Source: Euclidia mi (taxonomy: Eukaryota > Arthropoda > Insecta > Lepidoptera > Erebidae). From it: a stretch of DNA of 64,000 bases. The position numbers and the translations under genes were made by a program. The stretch is taken from NCBI GenBank assembly GCA_944739405.2, contig OX123182.2, positions 22,083,326 to 22,147,325 on the forward strand, given 5' to 3'. The notes under the pieces are model-generated. The model did not search any database. It worked only from the letters and a program-made list of their open reading frames with translations, and was not told the DNA's origin. Positions 34,480 to 46,053 of the stretch are shown here, one piece after another; position 1 is the stretch's first letter, and each line of letters opens with the position of its first letter.

Positions 34480-35334
34480 GTTTAAAAATTATGAATTGAC
34501 ATTATGAATTTGGACATTTTGAAATTAGTGACATAATATTTTTATTTACATTTGTAAGTACTTATATCTTTACATTCTGACATTTTTGATTTGACATTTA
34601 TAATTTTATTTATATTGTTTTGACATTGTTTGATTTGACATTGTTATTTTCTTTTGACATTTAAAATTACTTACGTAATATATTATTATTTTATTTTTTA
34701 GACATTCTTAAATTGACATTCAATAATATTTTCTGACATTTAAATATATGACATTTTATTGTTTAAATATTTATAATTTTACATATTGTTTACAACATGT
34801 ATTTTACTATGTATTAGCATGTAAAGTTGTGAGTACGATGTGGGCATTATTAAACATATAAACAAATAGTTGTGGCAGCCTGTCTGATGGCTTAGGCTGA
34901 CATGCTTATGCATACACCTTCTGATGGCGTGGAGGCATAGTGATACAGATCGTGCTGGCTCCCTCAATTAAGGTTACGATTGCTGTTGAATGCGGGCCAT
35001 CAGTGGGCCGAGTCAGTCAAAAGCGTCAGATGATTTCCTGCATTGTACTTGCATACTAAACCCTTTTTTTTGTCTGGACTTTAAAACATCAAGAAAAGAC
35101 TAAAGAAATTGAAGTGACAAAAAAAAAACAATGACTCTGAGTTTGTTTCGGCTTTTCTTCTCAAGAAGTCATTTAGCTAGAAAAAGCCGGCATCATCTAG
35201 AATAGGGTTTTGACATGTATAAGTGTTGTAAACAACCAAAATGCAGAAATAAATATGTCTTTATGTATGTTGTGATGTTCTGCCTGATGTTGCCTGTCCA
35301 TCAGACAAGTTGTAAATCTCATATTGACGGCAAA
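34480..35334 (+). other. 3' UTR of the CR1-type LINE
   Basis: From 34498 to 34760 the word tgacatt(t) recurs about ten times at irregular spacing. Then comes ggcagcctgtctgatggct, an A-run at 35120, and gcctgtccatcagacaagtt near the end. No coding. The 3' end joins duplicated sequence at 35334. Confidence 0.6.
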
Positions 35335-35438
35335 AAAATGGAATAAAACATGGCTAGGTAAAGAAATTGTGAATGTAAAAGCATACAGGCAATCTAGTTA
35401 TGCATGTTTCGTCCATTTTAAGCACGCGATAGAATTAA

Positions 35439-35572
35439 GGCAGCGATAGCCCAATGGAAATTCGAACAGACTGATATATAGAGGGTATCGGGTTCAAATC
35501 CACGGCATGCACCACTGACTTTTTGAAATTCGATCATTTTATTTGTTAATTATCGCTTGGAACTTGTTTCGG
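35439..35572 (+). repeat. SINE-3 (copy B)
   Basis: Partner of 12287-12420 with a few substitutions and a small deletion in gatcattttatt. Confidence 0.75.
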
Positions 35573-36060
35573 AGAGCCCGTTAAGCCGTCCCCCCGACTG
35601 AAATACAACTTATACTAATTTAAAACATGGATTATCGCTATCCCTTTGAGCTGTGCTGATCAGTCCGCAGTCACTCTGTGGAAAGGCTGATATTCTGTCA
35701 TATCTGGTTAAACTAATAAGCGGACCTAGGTCTAGGATGAAACCAGCAAAACGCTAGGATAATAATAAGGCACGCTTGTGGCTCGCTTGTATGCTATATA
35801 CAATGTACATACATATTCTCTCTCCCGTGCTGTAGACTCTCGTGTCACACTTGTTTACCAGCGCCATCCTTACTACGGTAATGTTATTATACTGTAGGCA
35901 CTAGAGGATTCATGCAGCAATGCCGGCATTAATCATTTCTCCCCAATAAAAGTAGTGTTTTCATTGGACTGTAATTGAGAAGTAAACTTATGTAGACCAT
36001 ATTTGATAGTTTTAATAATGACACTTCAGTCTTCCGTGGTTACGATTCCTGTATTTTTTT

Positions 36061-36282
36061 TATAGACTTACGCCTGTATCCCCGAAGGCCAGGCATTTCG
36101 CCATGAATTTTTAGGTCCCACGTAATAGAGGGCGAGCCTATTGCCGTTACCGGGCACATCACCAGACACTGGGCTGCTACTGAGAATTCGGAAAACCCAG
36201 TAACACTTTTGCCCGACCCGGGAATCGAACCCGGGACCTCCAATCAGCAGTCGGATACGCTATCCACTGGACCACGGAGGCA
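36061..36282 (-). repeat. SINE-1, minus strand (copy B)
   Basis: Partner of 12911-13132. Intact B box (cgggaatcgaacccggga on plus); tail cttacgcctgtatccccgaa. Confidence 0.9.
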
Positions 36283-37304
36283 GGTATTTATAATGTAATT
36301 CACAATATATGTGAAATAACTATTCACCAAGCTTAAACACAGTACAATTACACACCCTCCATTCCAAAGATAAAAATAGCAGTTGAAATATTCATGGAAA
36401 CGTACGTCGCTCCGCTCCATATGTTTATACGAGATGGTTCACATACACATTACAACCCTTTTGTACTCTCCGTCCTTGCGTTACAAAGTGATCCTCACAT
36501 TCTGTTTTAAGAACCTAATTTTAGCCAAAGGGCACACGGTAGTGTGACGTCAACGTCGAAGTGTTTATTCGTATTTGGATGTAAGTTTTATAGTGAATAT
36601 GTCGTTTGATTGTATCTTATCAAATAGCCTTTTAGTGGACTACTCATTGCTGTATATAGACCGCTAAAAATTCGGGTTACAATATCATTGTAAATCGTAA
36701 GCAGGATGATCTACCATACCAAGCTGGCCAGACGGGGACGCTAAGCGTTGAATCTTCGCAGATACACTATTTGCTCCGTTTATTTTCTTTAGTCACCTCT
36801 TACGACAGCCACGGTATGAAAAGCTTTAGTAATATTTTGTATTCCTTATGCGTCTAAACATGCAGCAGTATTGTATTTGCTGACCTGTAATAATACCTAC
36901 TTAGTATTTTAAAAAAGGTTTGTTGACTCACTATACACGTGGGTAAACTTGAGTTAAATCAGTGGAAGGAACATTTAAAATCCCACCCAACCAACTTGGG
37001 TTTCAACCAGAGACAAACCTTATGTATGAAGAAAATTATTTTTTCGCAGGCTAAGTCGCAGACAAAAACTAGTTAGGATAATATATATATTTTCCAGCAG
37101 ACGGTATGTCGCGACACTCGACCGCCAACTTCACACATCTTTAAAATTATGAAGCATACTTGAGCTTCCTTACGTTTATATTGTACTTAAATTTTGTAGT
37201 GAAGAAATATTTTAGAATGTTATTTAACTTTTAAACGAGAGGCATGCTCGACGTATGCTGCTGACTAAGAAAGCTGACTCACATTCTATTTTAATATATA
37301 TTTA
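36283..37304. other. Non-coding stretch of copy B
   Basis: Partner of 13133-14154, including the lone minus-strand SINE 5' module near 36720-36820. Confidence 0.45.
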
Positions 37305-37482
37305 TAGACTCACGCCTGTATCTCCGAAGGGGTAGGCATAGGTGTAATATTACACCCACTTTTCGCCATGATATTTAGGTCCCACGTAATAGGGGGCGAG
37401 CCTATTGCCGTACCGGGCACATTACCAGACTCCGTGCTACTCCTGAGGATTTTCTAACGGAAAAACCCAATAACACTTTGCC
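37305..37482 (-). repeat. SINE-1 variant, tail half (split in copy B)
   Basis: Body and tail of the SINE whose head lies at 39223-39303. The split is the target of the LINE insertion; aacactttgcc at 37472-37482 is its first target-site copy. Confidence 0.88.
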
Positions 37483-39222
37483 GACAGACGATTCTACACG
37501 GTCGGCTATGCAGACGACATTACCATCCTGATCAAAGGTGACTCAGAAGACACGATCCGCAATCGGATGCAAGCAGCCATCAGGATCATGGAGGAATGGT
37601 GCAACCAACATGAACTGACGGTTAACCCCAACAAAACGGAGCTAGTACTTTTCACCAACAAAAGGAAAACTCATATGTGCAAAGCACCAAAACTCTTTGG
37701 AACGGAGCTTACCCTATCGAATGAAGTCAAGTACTTGGGCGTAATATTTGACCTTAAGCTAAACTGGGGTAAGCACATCAGCACTAAAACAACAAAAGCA
37801 TGCACAATCTTCTGGCAATGTCGAAGAATCATAGGTAAGAAATGGGGTCTCAAACCATCTATCACCCTGTGGATCTACACTGCCATTATACGCCCCATGC
37901 TTACATATGGTGCAGTAGTGAGGTGGCCACGCACACAACTAAGCACAATCACAAAAAAGCTACAGAGCCTTTAACGCCTAGCCTGCTTGGCCACAACAGG
38001 CTGCATGAAGACCACCCCAACAGCCGCCTTGGAGATACTACTGGACCTAAGACCGCTGCACCTAATGATCCAGCAGGAAGCTGGTGCTGCAGCAATCCGT
38101 CTAGACAAGCTCGGGCTGTGGAGAAAGGATGATTGAATAACCCACGCATGCCTAAAAGGGACCTTAACCAAAGAGATCCCGATGCTAGAGGCCGCTTGCG
38201 ATCTCATCCCTAAAACCTTTGTCTTTGACAAAAAATATCGCATCCAATTACAGGAGGAACACGAAGACAGCTCTGGTATACACGAAGTCAGAGTATACAC
38301 AGACGGCTCAAAAACGAAGCATGGGACAGGTGCGGGCGTATTCTCCCATGACTTAAATATCAACATCTCAACATCCCTTGGCACTCTTAACACCATATTC
38401 CAAGCCGAGTGTTGGGATAACAAGAGCTGCAACAGCAATCGCGTCTAGGAACGTAAGTGACCTATTTATACGCATTATTACGGACAGTGTCTCTGTACTA
38501 AAAGCTCTCGGCAGCAACTGCTTTAACAGCGGCCTCATCATGGAATGCCACCTAGAGCTGCAAAAGATTGCAGAGAAGAATCGGGTTACGCTGCAATGGA
38601 TTAAAGGCCACAGCAACTCCGCAGGCAATGACGCCGCAGACCAACTGACACGGCAAGGATCGGACACAATGATAATGGGACCCGAGCCGATTGTACCGAT
38701 ACCGGCAAGCCAACTCAAAACGTGGCTACGCGAGAGAACCGCACATGAACATGAAAAACAGTGGGCAGACATAAAAGAATGCAGACAAGCAAAAGATGCT
38801 ATCCCCCGCTTGAACAAGCGACTCTCGCACAAGCTGCTGCATTCTAACAGAAAAACTCTTAAGCATCTGACAGGCATAATAACCGGCCACTGTCCACTCA
38901 ACAAGCACCTATTCAACATAGGCGTTACGGACAGCCCACTGTGCAGGGGCTGCATGGAAACCGAAGGTTTCTTCGGTCGTGAGCGGGTGTTTACCCGCTC
39001 ACGTCATTCTGCACTGCACAAGTGTGAGCGATCAACGGGCAAAGCTGCTGAACAACCCCAGAACCATGTGAGTGTGAGGCTTTGAACGACATCAGCCAAC
39101 TAATGGCTTTCTGGAAGGAGCTAAGGTGGTATGAGTAGTCGGCGTCAATCAAGTCGCCACTTACGCACAATGGCCCAAATAAGTGGTTAAGTGCGGAAAA
39201 CCCACGTACAAATAACTAACTA
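37483..39222 (+). mobile_element. 5'-truncated LINE with RNase H, 11-bp TSD
   Basis: 1740 bp flanked by aacactttgcc at 37472-37482 and 39223-39233; the unoccupied site is seen once in copy A (about 14324-14334). It carries the palm end and thumb of a reverse transcriptase, an RNase H domain and a 3' UTR ending aaataactaactaa. Presence of RNase H puts it in the I / LOA / R1 side of LINE diversity. The insertion went into a SINE and happened after the segmental duplication. Confidence 0.9.
37490..39084 (+). pseudogene. Reverse transcriptase (C-terminal part) and RNase H, frames broken
   Basis: Starts inside the palm at TVGYADDITILIKGDS, with an intact YADD motif. Thumb: NPNKTELVLFTNKRK, VKYLGVIFDLKLNWGKHI, PMLTYGAVVRW. 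A stop at about 37972 and a frame change follow. RNase H begins at RVYTDGSKTKHGTGAGVF (about 38290), with E in IFQAE, DSVSVLKAL, and the C-terminal block KGHSNSAGNDAADQL; these give the D-E-D-D set. A second frameshift at about 38420 separates the halves (frame 38182-38448, then 38378-39085). A C-terminal zinc-finger-like CRGC follows. Not functional because truncated and shifted. Confidence 0.88.
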
Positions 39223-39303
39223 AACACTTTGCCCGAGCCGGGAATCGAACCCGAGACCTTCCAATTCAACGCGCACATTTATGCCGCGAGACCAACGAGG
39301 CAG
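39223..39303 (-). repeat. SINE-1 variant, head half (split in copy B)
   Basis: Head of the SINE at 37305-37482, with gccgggaatcgaacccgaga and ccaacgaggcag. In copy A both halves are contiguous (14155-14404). Confidence 0.88.
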
Positions 39304-39329
39304 TATATATAACTTAAAATAAGATTACA

Positions 39330-39416
39330 CTATCCAAGGATTTGGAGATTAGAGACGCATTTTTGACATAAGCTCCATACAAAACACGTCAAATCTGTAA
39401 ATCCATAGATAGATCA
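39330..39416. mobile_element. Short MITE (copy B)
   Basis: Partner of 14432-14518, same inverted ends. Confidence 0.6.
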
Positions 39417-39759
39417 TAATTATGATATTAGGACCGCTCGTAAGTCAGGCTGTGGCCACGGGAGCCCAGCCGCCTAATGTTGGTTATTGGTTGCATCGGA
39501 ATCCACTCTTCAATCAGGCAAACTAACTGAGACAACGACTTCATCATCTTCTATTCATGTGCGTGTTTAACCAACCCTGATGTAGGATTTTGCTGATTAC
39601 CCATAGGCATCCGATCTATTCCGATGGTATAAGTACCTTCAAAACTACGGGACCACTCTGATATAAATGCCACACGTAGTCACCTATACAATTAATGAGA
39701 GTCTAGATCCAAGACAAGTCAAGTCACGCTAAGAGCGCTACGCTCTGATCACTATGTAT

Positions 39760-39884
39760 GAGCGCTACACTACGAGCGTTACCCTACGAGCGCCACGCTA
39801 CGAGCACCACGCTACGTGCGCCACGCTACGAGCGTTACGCTACGAGCACTATGCTACGAGCACACGCCACGAGCGCTACGCTAC
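39760..39884 (+). repeat. 14-bp minisatellite, 9 units (copy B)
   Basis: Nine units of gagcgccacgctac-type sequence, one fewer than copy A, with one unit begun gtgcg. The Harbinger-like element inserted four bases beyond its end. Confidence 0.9.
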
Positions 39885-41694
39885 ACGTTAGGGCCTCCGC
39901 AGACTAGCTTCTTTTAGCATCGGCGACCGGCGATTTTGCAACTGTATCGATGCTGCATCGCGTTTTAGCGACTCTCTGCGTTCGGACGCGGCGACCGTAG
40001 TGCTGTAGTGTGTTGTTCGTGATCGGCCGAGTCGACTATCGATAAATTGATTTATTTTTTCATCGTTGTAATACAATAATTGTACAATATCAGTAATATA
40101 GGTTTCTATCAAAAACACAAATATACCAGTATAATTAAATGATGTTCGTTACAATGATGTTAAATTATGTTCTATTATTAATAGACTTATACTATCGAAA
40201 ACTGGCAAGTTATACTCTACATTTTATGCTCTAAACAATAGATGGCATGGACAGTACTGCATTCATTTCTTCGTATTAATATTAACGTTTGAATTGATAG
40301 ATGATGCTCTCTGAAAGTAATACGAGAACTGGTTTTTAGATGTAGGTAAAAAATACTGACTTTAGCTTGCTTAGTATTTTCATCGGTATAAAGAAAACAG
40401 TAGGAAGTGTAGCTTTATCATAATCATAACCTATGATAAGGGTCGCCTCGTCAAAATCTAGTACATCACCCTAGGTAGTGTACTGCCTTAATAAAAACTT
40501 AAATATTTATTATAAGCGCTGTCATAATTTTATCGACATTAATTATTCTGTTTAAGCCAGTCACTAGTCAAACCCTATAATAACATCCTTATTTTCGGTT
40601 ACAGAATAATAAATAAAAATTTTGGGTAAAATTACCCCAAACGGCTATTAAAAGTTGTAGTGTACAAAATAAATTATTTTTGTAGTTTACATGGGGATAT
40701 TTTTAACAAAGCATCAAAAATTTTAAATAACACTAAAGTGCTTCACGTTAAAAAACTTCATTATTTCATTAAATTACTAATTATAAGCCAAATTAACGAT
40801 CGTTCTACAAAATATAATTTAATATGAAAAGTCTCGTCCGCTCCGGAAACTTATCCACTCAGAAAACTTAATAGGTTATGTTAGGTTTTCTTGTGACGCT
40901 GGCACCCAAAAAGGAGCTTTGCAGGGCTCTGTAAACTTAGTTTATCAAACATTTGACTAAATTGATGAGAAATTAATGCATGCGTAGCTGTAACTGACCT
41001 GGGGTAATTTTCTCACATAGCTAAGCAGACTAGATGGAAGTTTTTTTAGGCCACGTGACTGACAACTTTAGGAGATGAATCGTAATAATCGTAATCATCG
41101 TAAGAAAAAATAGAAATTGTGCCCCTGGGGTGAAGAATTTTATTACCTTACGGTGTTATTTAAGGGTTAACAAATAACAGACAACCTATGGTAAGGAGTC
41201 GTCCTTTAATCACGTGAGTCTTGATAGGTGGAAGGGACTAATAAGTGTAGACAGATATCAAGTGTCCTTGTTTTTCTTGAGCCAGAGATTTTTATCCTAT
41301 ACGCATCATAAAACAACGATCGTTCGTTCGATTGGCAGGGATTCAGAAAAGTCCTGTATTAAGATCTTTCGTTGCCTTTGGATGCTCTAGGATGCTTTAA
41401 TCAACCCACTTCAAAAAGGAGGATGTCCTCAGTTTGGTCTGGATATTTTGATTTTATGTAGGTGCACCGGTCTCTGAATTTTCTGATCCATTTCTGGAAT
41501 TCTTTATGTTTATATGCTTATATTTTGCAAGATTATTATATTTTGCAAGATTGAATTGCAATTATTGCAAGTTAAGACATAAATGAGCCAGTATACTTCT
41601 AAAATAGCATTCTTAAAGGTAGGTAATGATGCATTATATGTATATTAATATTTTATTACAATGCCAAAATAGAGAAAATATCAAAGTAGCCTGC

Positions 41695-41975
41695 AAGTAG
41701 CGTCCATGGATGAAAAGATTAGCATTTTAGAAACATCTTATGAGAAGAGTGGATGATTTTGTATTTAGGTAAACAAGTGATAAATAGGAGGTAGAGAGGA
41801 AAAGGCAGGGGGCGACCAAATAAAAGATGGAATAACTGTGTGAGAAAAGATATGTAACAAAAGGGGGAAGTGATCGGATGACTGGTGACAGAGAAGTATG
41901 AAAGAGAATGTATGTCCATACAGCGCCAACCCAAACAAATTGAAGTCAGGTAAGAGATGAAGAGAATAATGAGTG
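41695..41975 (+). pseudogene. Degenerate RTE-type LINE 3' end inside the Harbinger-like element
   Basis: With several stops one still reads, in order, a VDDFVF piece, an ERKRQGATK piece equivalent to the usual basic RGRP stretch, and DRMTGDREV followed by APTQTN. That is the C-terminus of the RTE-type enzyme common in Lepidoptera. Its end (gaagagaataatga) resembles the usual gatgatga tail. Confidence 0.5.
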
Positions 41976-42445
41976 TTATATTTTTTTTATTTTAGCTTAA
42001 ATTTTGACACCAGTAGCTCGCAATGTCTGTTTTGGATAAAATATTTTTTTATTTACTTTGTATAAAAAAAACTTTTGATAAAGAATGAGGAGAGGTGGTA
42101 AGGCCTCCAGCCTACCCAGGTATCATCATCACAGAGTAAGTTTAAAATTGGAAAGACTTAAAATTGGCGCTGTATGGACATACATTCTCTTATGTATGTC
42201 CATACAGCGCCAACCCAAACAAATTGAAGTCAGGTAAGAGATGAAGAGAATAATGAGTGTTATATTTTTTATTTTAGCTTAAATTTTGACACCAGTAGCT
42301 CGCAATGTCTGTTTTGGATAAAATATTTTTTTATTTACTTTGTATTAAAAAAACTTTTGATAAAGAATGAGGAGAGGTGGTAAAGCCTCCAGCTTACCCA
42401 GGTATCATCATCACAGAGTAAGTTTAAAATTGGAAAGACATCAAA
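41908..42445 (+). repeat. Tandem duplication of about 260-285 bp
   Basis: Unit 1 starts tgtatgtccatacagcgcca at about 41911; unit 2 starts with the same word at 42193. Both run through accagtagctcgcaatgtct and gaggagaggtggta to aagtttaaaattggaaagac. The units are almost identical apart from the palindromic join, so the event is recent. Confidence 0.85.
42164..42213. repeat. Perfect hairpin, 21-bp arms, 8-nt loop
   Basis: ttggcgctgtatggacatac plus one base on the left is the exact reverse complement of the start of the second tandem unit; loop ttctctta at 42185-42192. It marks the join of the tandem duplication and suggests a template-switch event during replication. Confidence 0.9.
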
Positions 42446-42790
42446 TCACGTTATTAATGGACGACCCCTACGTTATTATTTTAAGTGACAAGTCGCCGCG
42501 ATCGGCATCTTCCAGTGTGCGGTGTAAGAATTCGGATGCTGCATCTGGATGCTAAAAAGCGACTGAATCGCCGGTCGCCGATGCTAAAAGAAGCTAGTCT
42601 GCGGAGGCCCTTACAGCTTCGTCAAAACTGTGAGCGATTGATATGGTTTAGTTTCCTGTCGACGCGACGTTAGGAAATAAACTGGTGGTTGCATAACTAC
42701 ATATTTTTTGCTTTGTTGTATATTTTTTGCTTTGATAAGCATACTACACAGTGTGACCGTCCTTTAATACGACCTTTATGTATCATGCTG

Positions 42791-42850
42791 CTATTCAAGC
42801 AAGTATTGACACACCGTTGTATAACGGTGTGTCAATACTTGCTTGAATAG
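42791..42850. repeat. Perfect hairpin, 28-bp arms, present only in copy B
   Basis: Arms 42791-42818 and 42823-42850 are exact reverse complements (ctattcaagcaagtattg ... caatacttgcttgaatag) with loop gtat. Copy A has only the right arm (15169 onward). Confidence 0.93.
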
Positions 42851-45800
42851 GAAGTTGAGCAGTCGTATAATTAGATTTTAGGTCGGCGTTTCGATCCGAG
42901 GGGCGTGTTTGTGTTGGATTCATTAGCGGTTCGTAGAAACTTTCACAGTATACGGTTAGATAGTTTTTCGAGTGAATAGTGCAAATTAGACTTTGTTTGT
43001 TATAATTTTAAAATGGATTAAAGCTAGCTTTACCTTCTTGTAAATATGACTATCTCAGCTCTAGGTAAAACATCCCAACAAGACCTGCCATAATTAATTA
43101 TGTAATTCCCGCACAAACTTATAGAACTTAAATACATGTTACAGGATAACTACAACAAAAATTCTAGCAACTATGATCAAAGAAAATGTAACCCTACCAT
43201 GATTTCAGCGCCCAAGATAACTACAGTTTTTGACCTTGAAATCAAAATTCACCCTAAAATAAAAAAGAAAACCGTAATTAGTTTTAGTCAAAAGAGGACG
43301 TGTTTAATAAATAACAGGCGGTAATCTAAAATCTTGGAGGAGGCCTATGTCCAGCAGTGGTCGTCTCTAGGCTGATATGAGATGATGATCCTAAAATCGT
43401 CTTATGACCAAAGCGCACAAGTCTCTTTCACCACCGGGATGTGTTAACTTCCATTCTCTTTTCAAATACTCAAGTCATCACCCCAATAGAATCCACTCAA
43501 TAGCCAATCACAGCGATCAAATTACTAGCCAACACGTTTCATACTATATCAACATAATCGAAAAATCGCTGGTGGCTATATAAATCATGAGTTACGTACC
43601 TATGTGCCTTGGTACTAAGCCCCGTGTTGATTTACTTGAAGCCTACCTACTTACTACGAAAACTTTTATTTTTAGGCAACTTACTAAGACTTTAGGCAGC
43701 TAGGAACCAGTTATAATCAAAACGACGACAAGGAACACTAAAGTTTCCAGATATATATTTCTAAGCCAATAAATCTAGCTTTACTGGGTGATGGTTGTGC
43801 GTTTTATTATACGTTTAATCATTGGGGCGGTCTATACTAGGGGATTTATAAGCATCATGAGAAATGGATAACTATTACACGATGAGAAAACGAATAGAAA
43901 GGATAGTTTGTTAAACGAGTGCACTTCAGGCGTGACTCTATAATAACTTATTATCATCGCAGAGTCTTAACTGATAATACAACAAAATTAAAATTCTTTT
44001 CAATCAGGTTTTCCTCGAAATTATATGCACAGACATCAGCCATTTTCAAATTATGAATCATCGAATTGCTTCAAAAGCTTCTGAGTAGGATAAAATGTAG
44101 TTATATACATGTATCGGCACGTTATCAAAAATTTAAGCAGGTATTAGTCGTACTTACATACATAACTACATATAAAAAACAATATGTGGCAAAAACAAAC
44201 GCTATTTAAGCCAACCGGGCAACCGTACGAAAATTAGGTCAGAATTTGAAGCAAACATTAATTTAGAGACGGCTCCGGCTCTGTAGATTTATGCGAGCAA
44301 ATTCTCAGATGAAATTTGGACTGTCCAAAAGCAAACAAGTGGATTAATCGTAAGAGGTAAAGCCGGGACTCACGACTCTGTATCCTAAAGAGGTAGATAT
44401 AAGTGTATTACAGATTTACATTTGTGTGTCGCTAGCTTTATTTATGTTCTGTTTTTTAGGGGACGATCTAGTTACTACTGTTATATACTATTTAAATTAT
44501 GTATTTATTGTTGTGTAAATAAACTTCATATAAAATTAAGTCGCTGTAAAGAATATTTTCTTTATTATTTAAGTAACTTAAGATATTAACGGAATCACAG
44601 AACTTAAAACTACAATGAATTTAAAATATTATTATACAATACAACTATGGCACACACCTAAAATATTTAAACAGAATAAAGATAAAAAAAGTACAAAAAA
44701 CGACATAATAAAAAACAAAAAGGCTATAAATAAATTATTTAATATAGTAGATTGTTATTAATGGTATACTCTACAACCTTTCGTAGCCCATAGCTAGACG
44801 TAAACCTCTCCTAATTATCGACGTCACTATAGCGTTGTTAGTTAATTTGGCCTACTATACCTCGCCAGCCAGATGGTTTGATGACGAGTTTTCGTTTCTT
44901 CCCAAAAATACTATACTATTTCTTAAGATAAGATAAGATAGTTTATTTCGCAAACATGGGTACAGTACATGATCTTAAATACAATTATACAGGTTCAGCC
45001 ATATTTTACCATTAGGCATGCGAAAGGTACAATACCAAAAACACAAATTAAAATTACACAAAGACACAGTTTCGACACATAATCGTGTTTACATTTATAA
45101 ATATTCAAACAAATGCATTCTCTTTTTCTGCAAAAAAATCTGAAATACTGTAATAAGCTTTATTAACTAAAAATTAACTAAAAAGGAACTTATTTCTTTT
45201 TAAATAATGAAAAAGAAAATTAAGTTCCATTTCCTCTTGCCAATATAAAGCGCGCGCGATTCATGCCTATAAAACATCTTGCCTTAATATTAAAAAAGGA
45301 AATTTAGTACATACGCATTAAATCTTCCTAGAACTCATCGTTATTAACTTAGGTTTTGAATAAGACGATTATGTCCGGGGCTGACCACGATTCAAAGGTA
45401 AAAATCCCCGGGTCGGACGGGATCGGCCGGCGGAGGGCATCATCGACAAACCCGATTACAGATTTCCCCGGGCGACATTTTCCATTGATCCCAAATCACT
45501 AAGAGCTCTCGAACCATTGTCGCTTTTGAGTATATGCAGCATTTTGTATAGATTTTAATCCCTGAAGAGAAGACTTCTGTAGAAGCACCATTAACACTTC
45601 TTCGCAGTTAAAACACTTTTCCTGGTGCGAAAACTGAAACGTCTTTGCGACAGATATAGCCTAGGGGAGAGATCGACTTACTCTTCCACGGTGGTATCGG
45701 GTTTTAATCTATGGCGCGAACCACATACTTTTCGAAATTAAGTACAAAAATTACTATCGTTTAGCTAGTGCTTCGGCGATCACGTTGGCTGTCTTCAAGG

Positions 45801-46045
45801 CAATGGTATCGGCTGACATTAAGATAACTGTCAATACGGGGAGTCGGTATCCTTAACTATGTTGATACCCACCGAAGCCACCAAATGTGTCTATCCTCTG
45901 GACAGCAGAGGCCCGGCAGCAGTGGCTCTGTAGGAACGCTAATAATTTGTCAAATCTGGTTAGACTAGAGAGTGAATTCCGAGCTCCAAACTTCAAGCAG
46001 TTGTGTAGTATGCATTCGATTCGGGATAATACTATTACGATGATA
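42851..46045. other. Copy B counterpart of 15196-18503
   Basis: Contains the LINE tail at 43338-43387, LINE 3'-UTR-like fragments at 44545-45295 (aagataagataagat run at 44928) and the degenerate SINE-3 at about 45648-45775. No gene. Confidence 0.55.
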
Positions 46046-46053
46046 AATCTACT

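Larger units (their letters stand above)
29657..35334 (+). mobile_element. CR1-type LINE insertion in copy B
   Basis: Copy A reads straight through at 12180-12183 where copy B has 5.7 kb. The LINE has ORF1 (30607-31926, running on in another frame to about 32183), ORF2 remains (about 32295-34479) and a long 3' UTR. The 3' UTR holds many tgacattt words (34498-34760) and two A-rich runs. The first 180 bp and the SINE at 29841 may be separate older insertions. ORF2 has lost the reverse-transcriptase core, so this copy cannot move by itself. Type is by ORF1 architecture and endonuclease sequence. Confidence 0.8.
39891..42610. mobile_element. PIF/Harbinger-like nonautonomous element, 2.7 kb
   Basis: Perfect 45-bp terminal inverted repeats starting gggcctccgcagactagctt, with a TTA duplication at 39888-39890 and 42611-42613. 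Copy A has the empty TTA site at 14990-14992. A GGGC start and TTA/TAA target are the usual signs of PIF/Harbinger. No transposase or Myb-like frame is present. The interior is AT-rich and includes a degenerate LINE tail (41695-41975), a local tandem duplication (about 41908-42193 and 42194-42445) and a 50-bp hairpin at their junction. It needs a transposase in trans. Confidence 0.88.
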
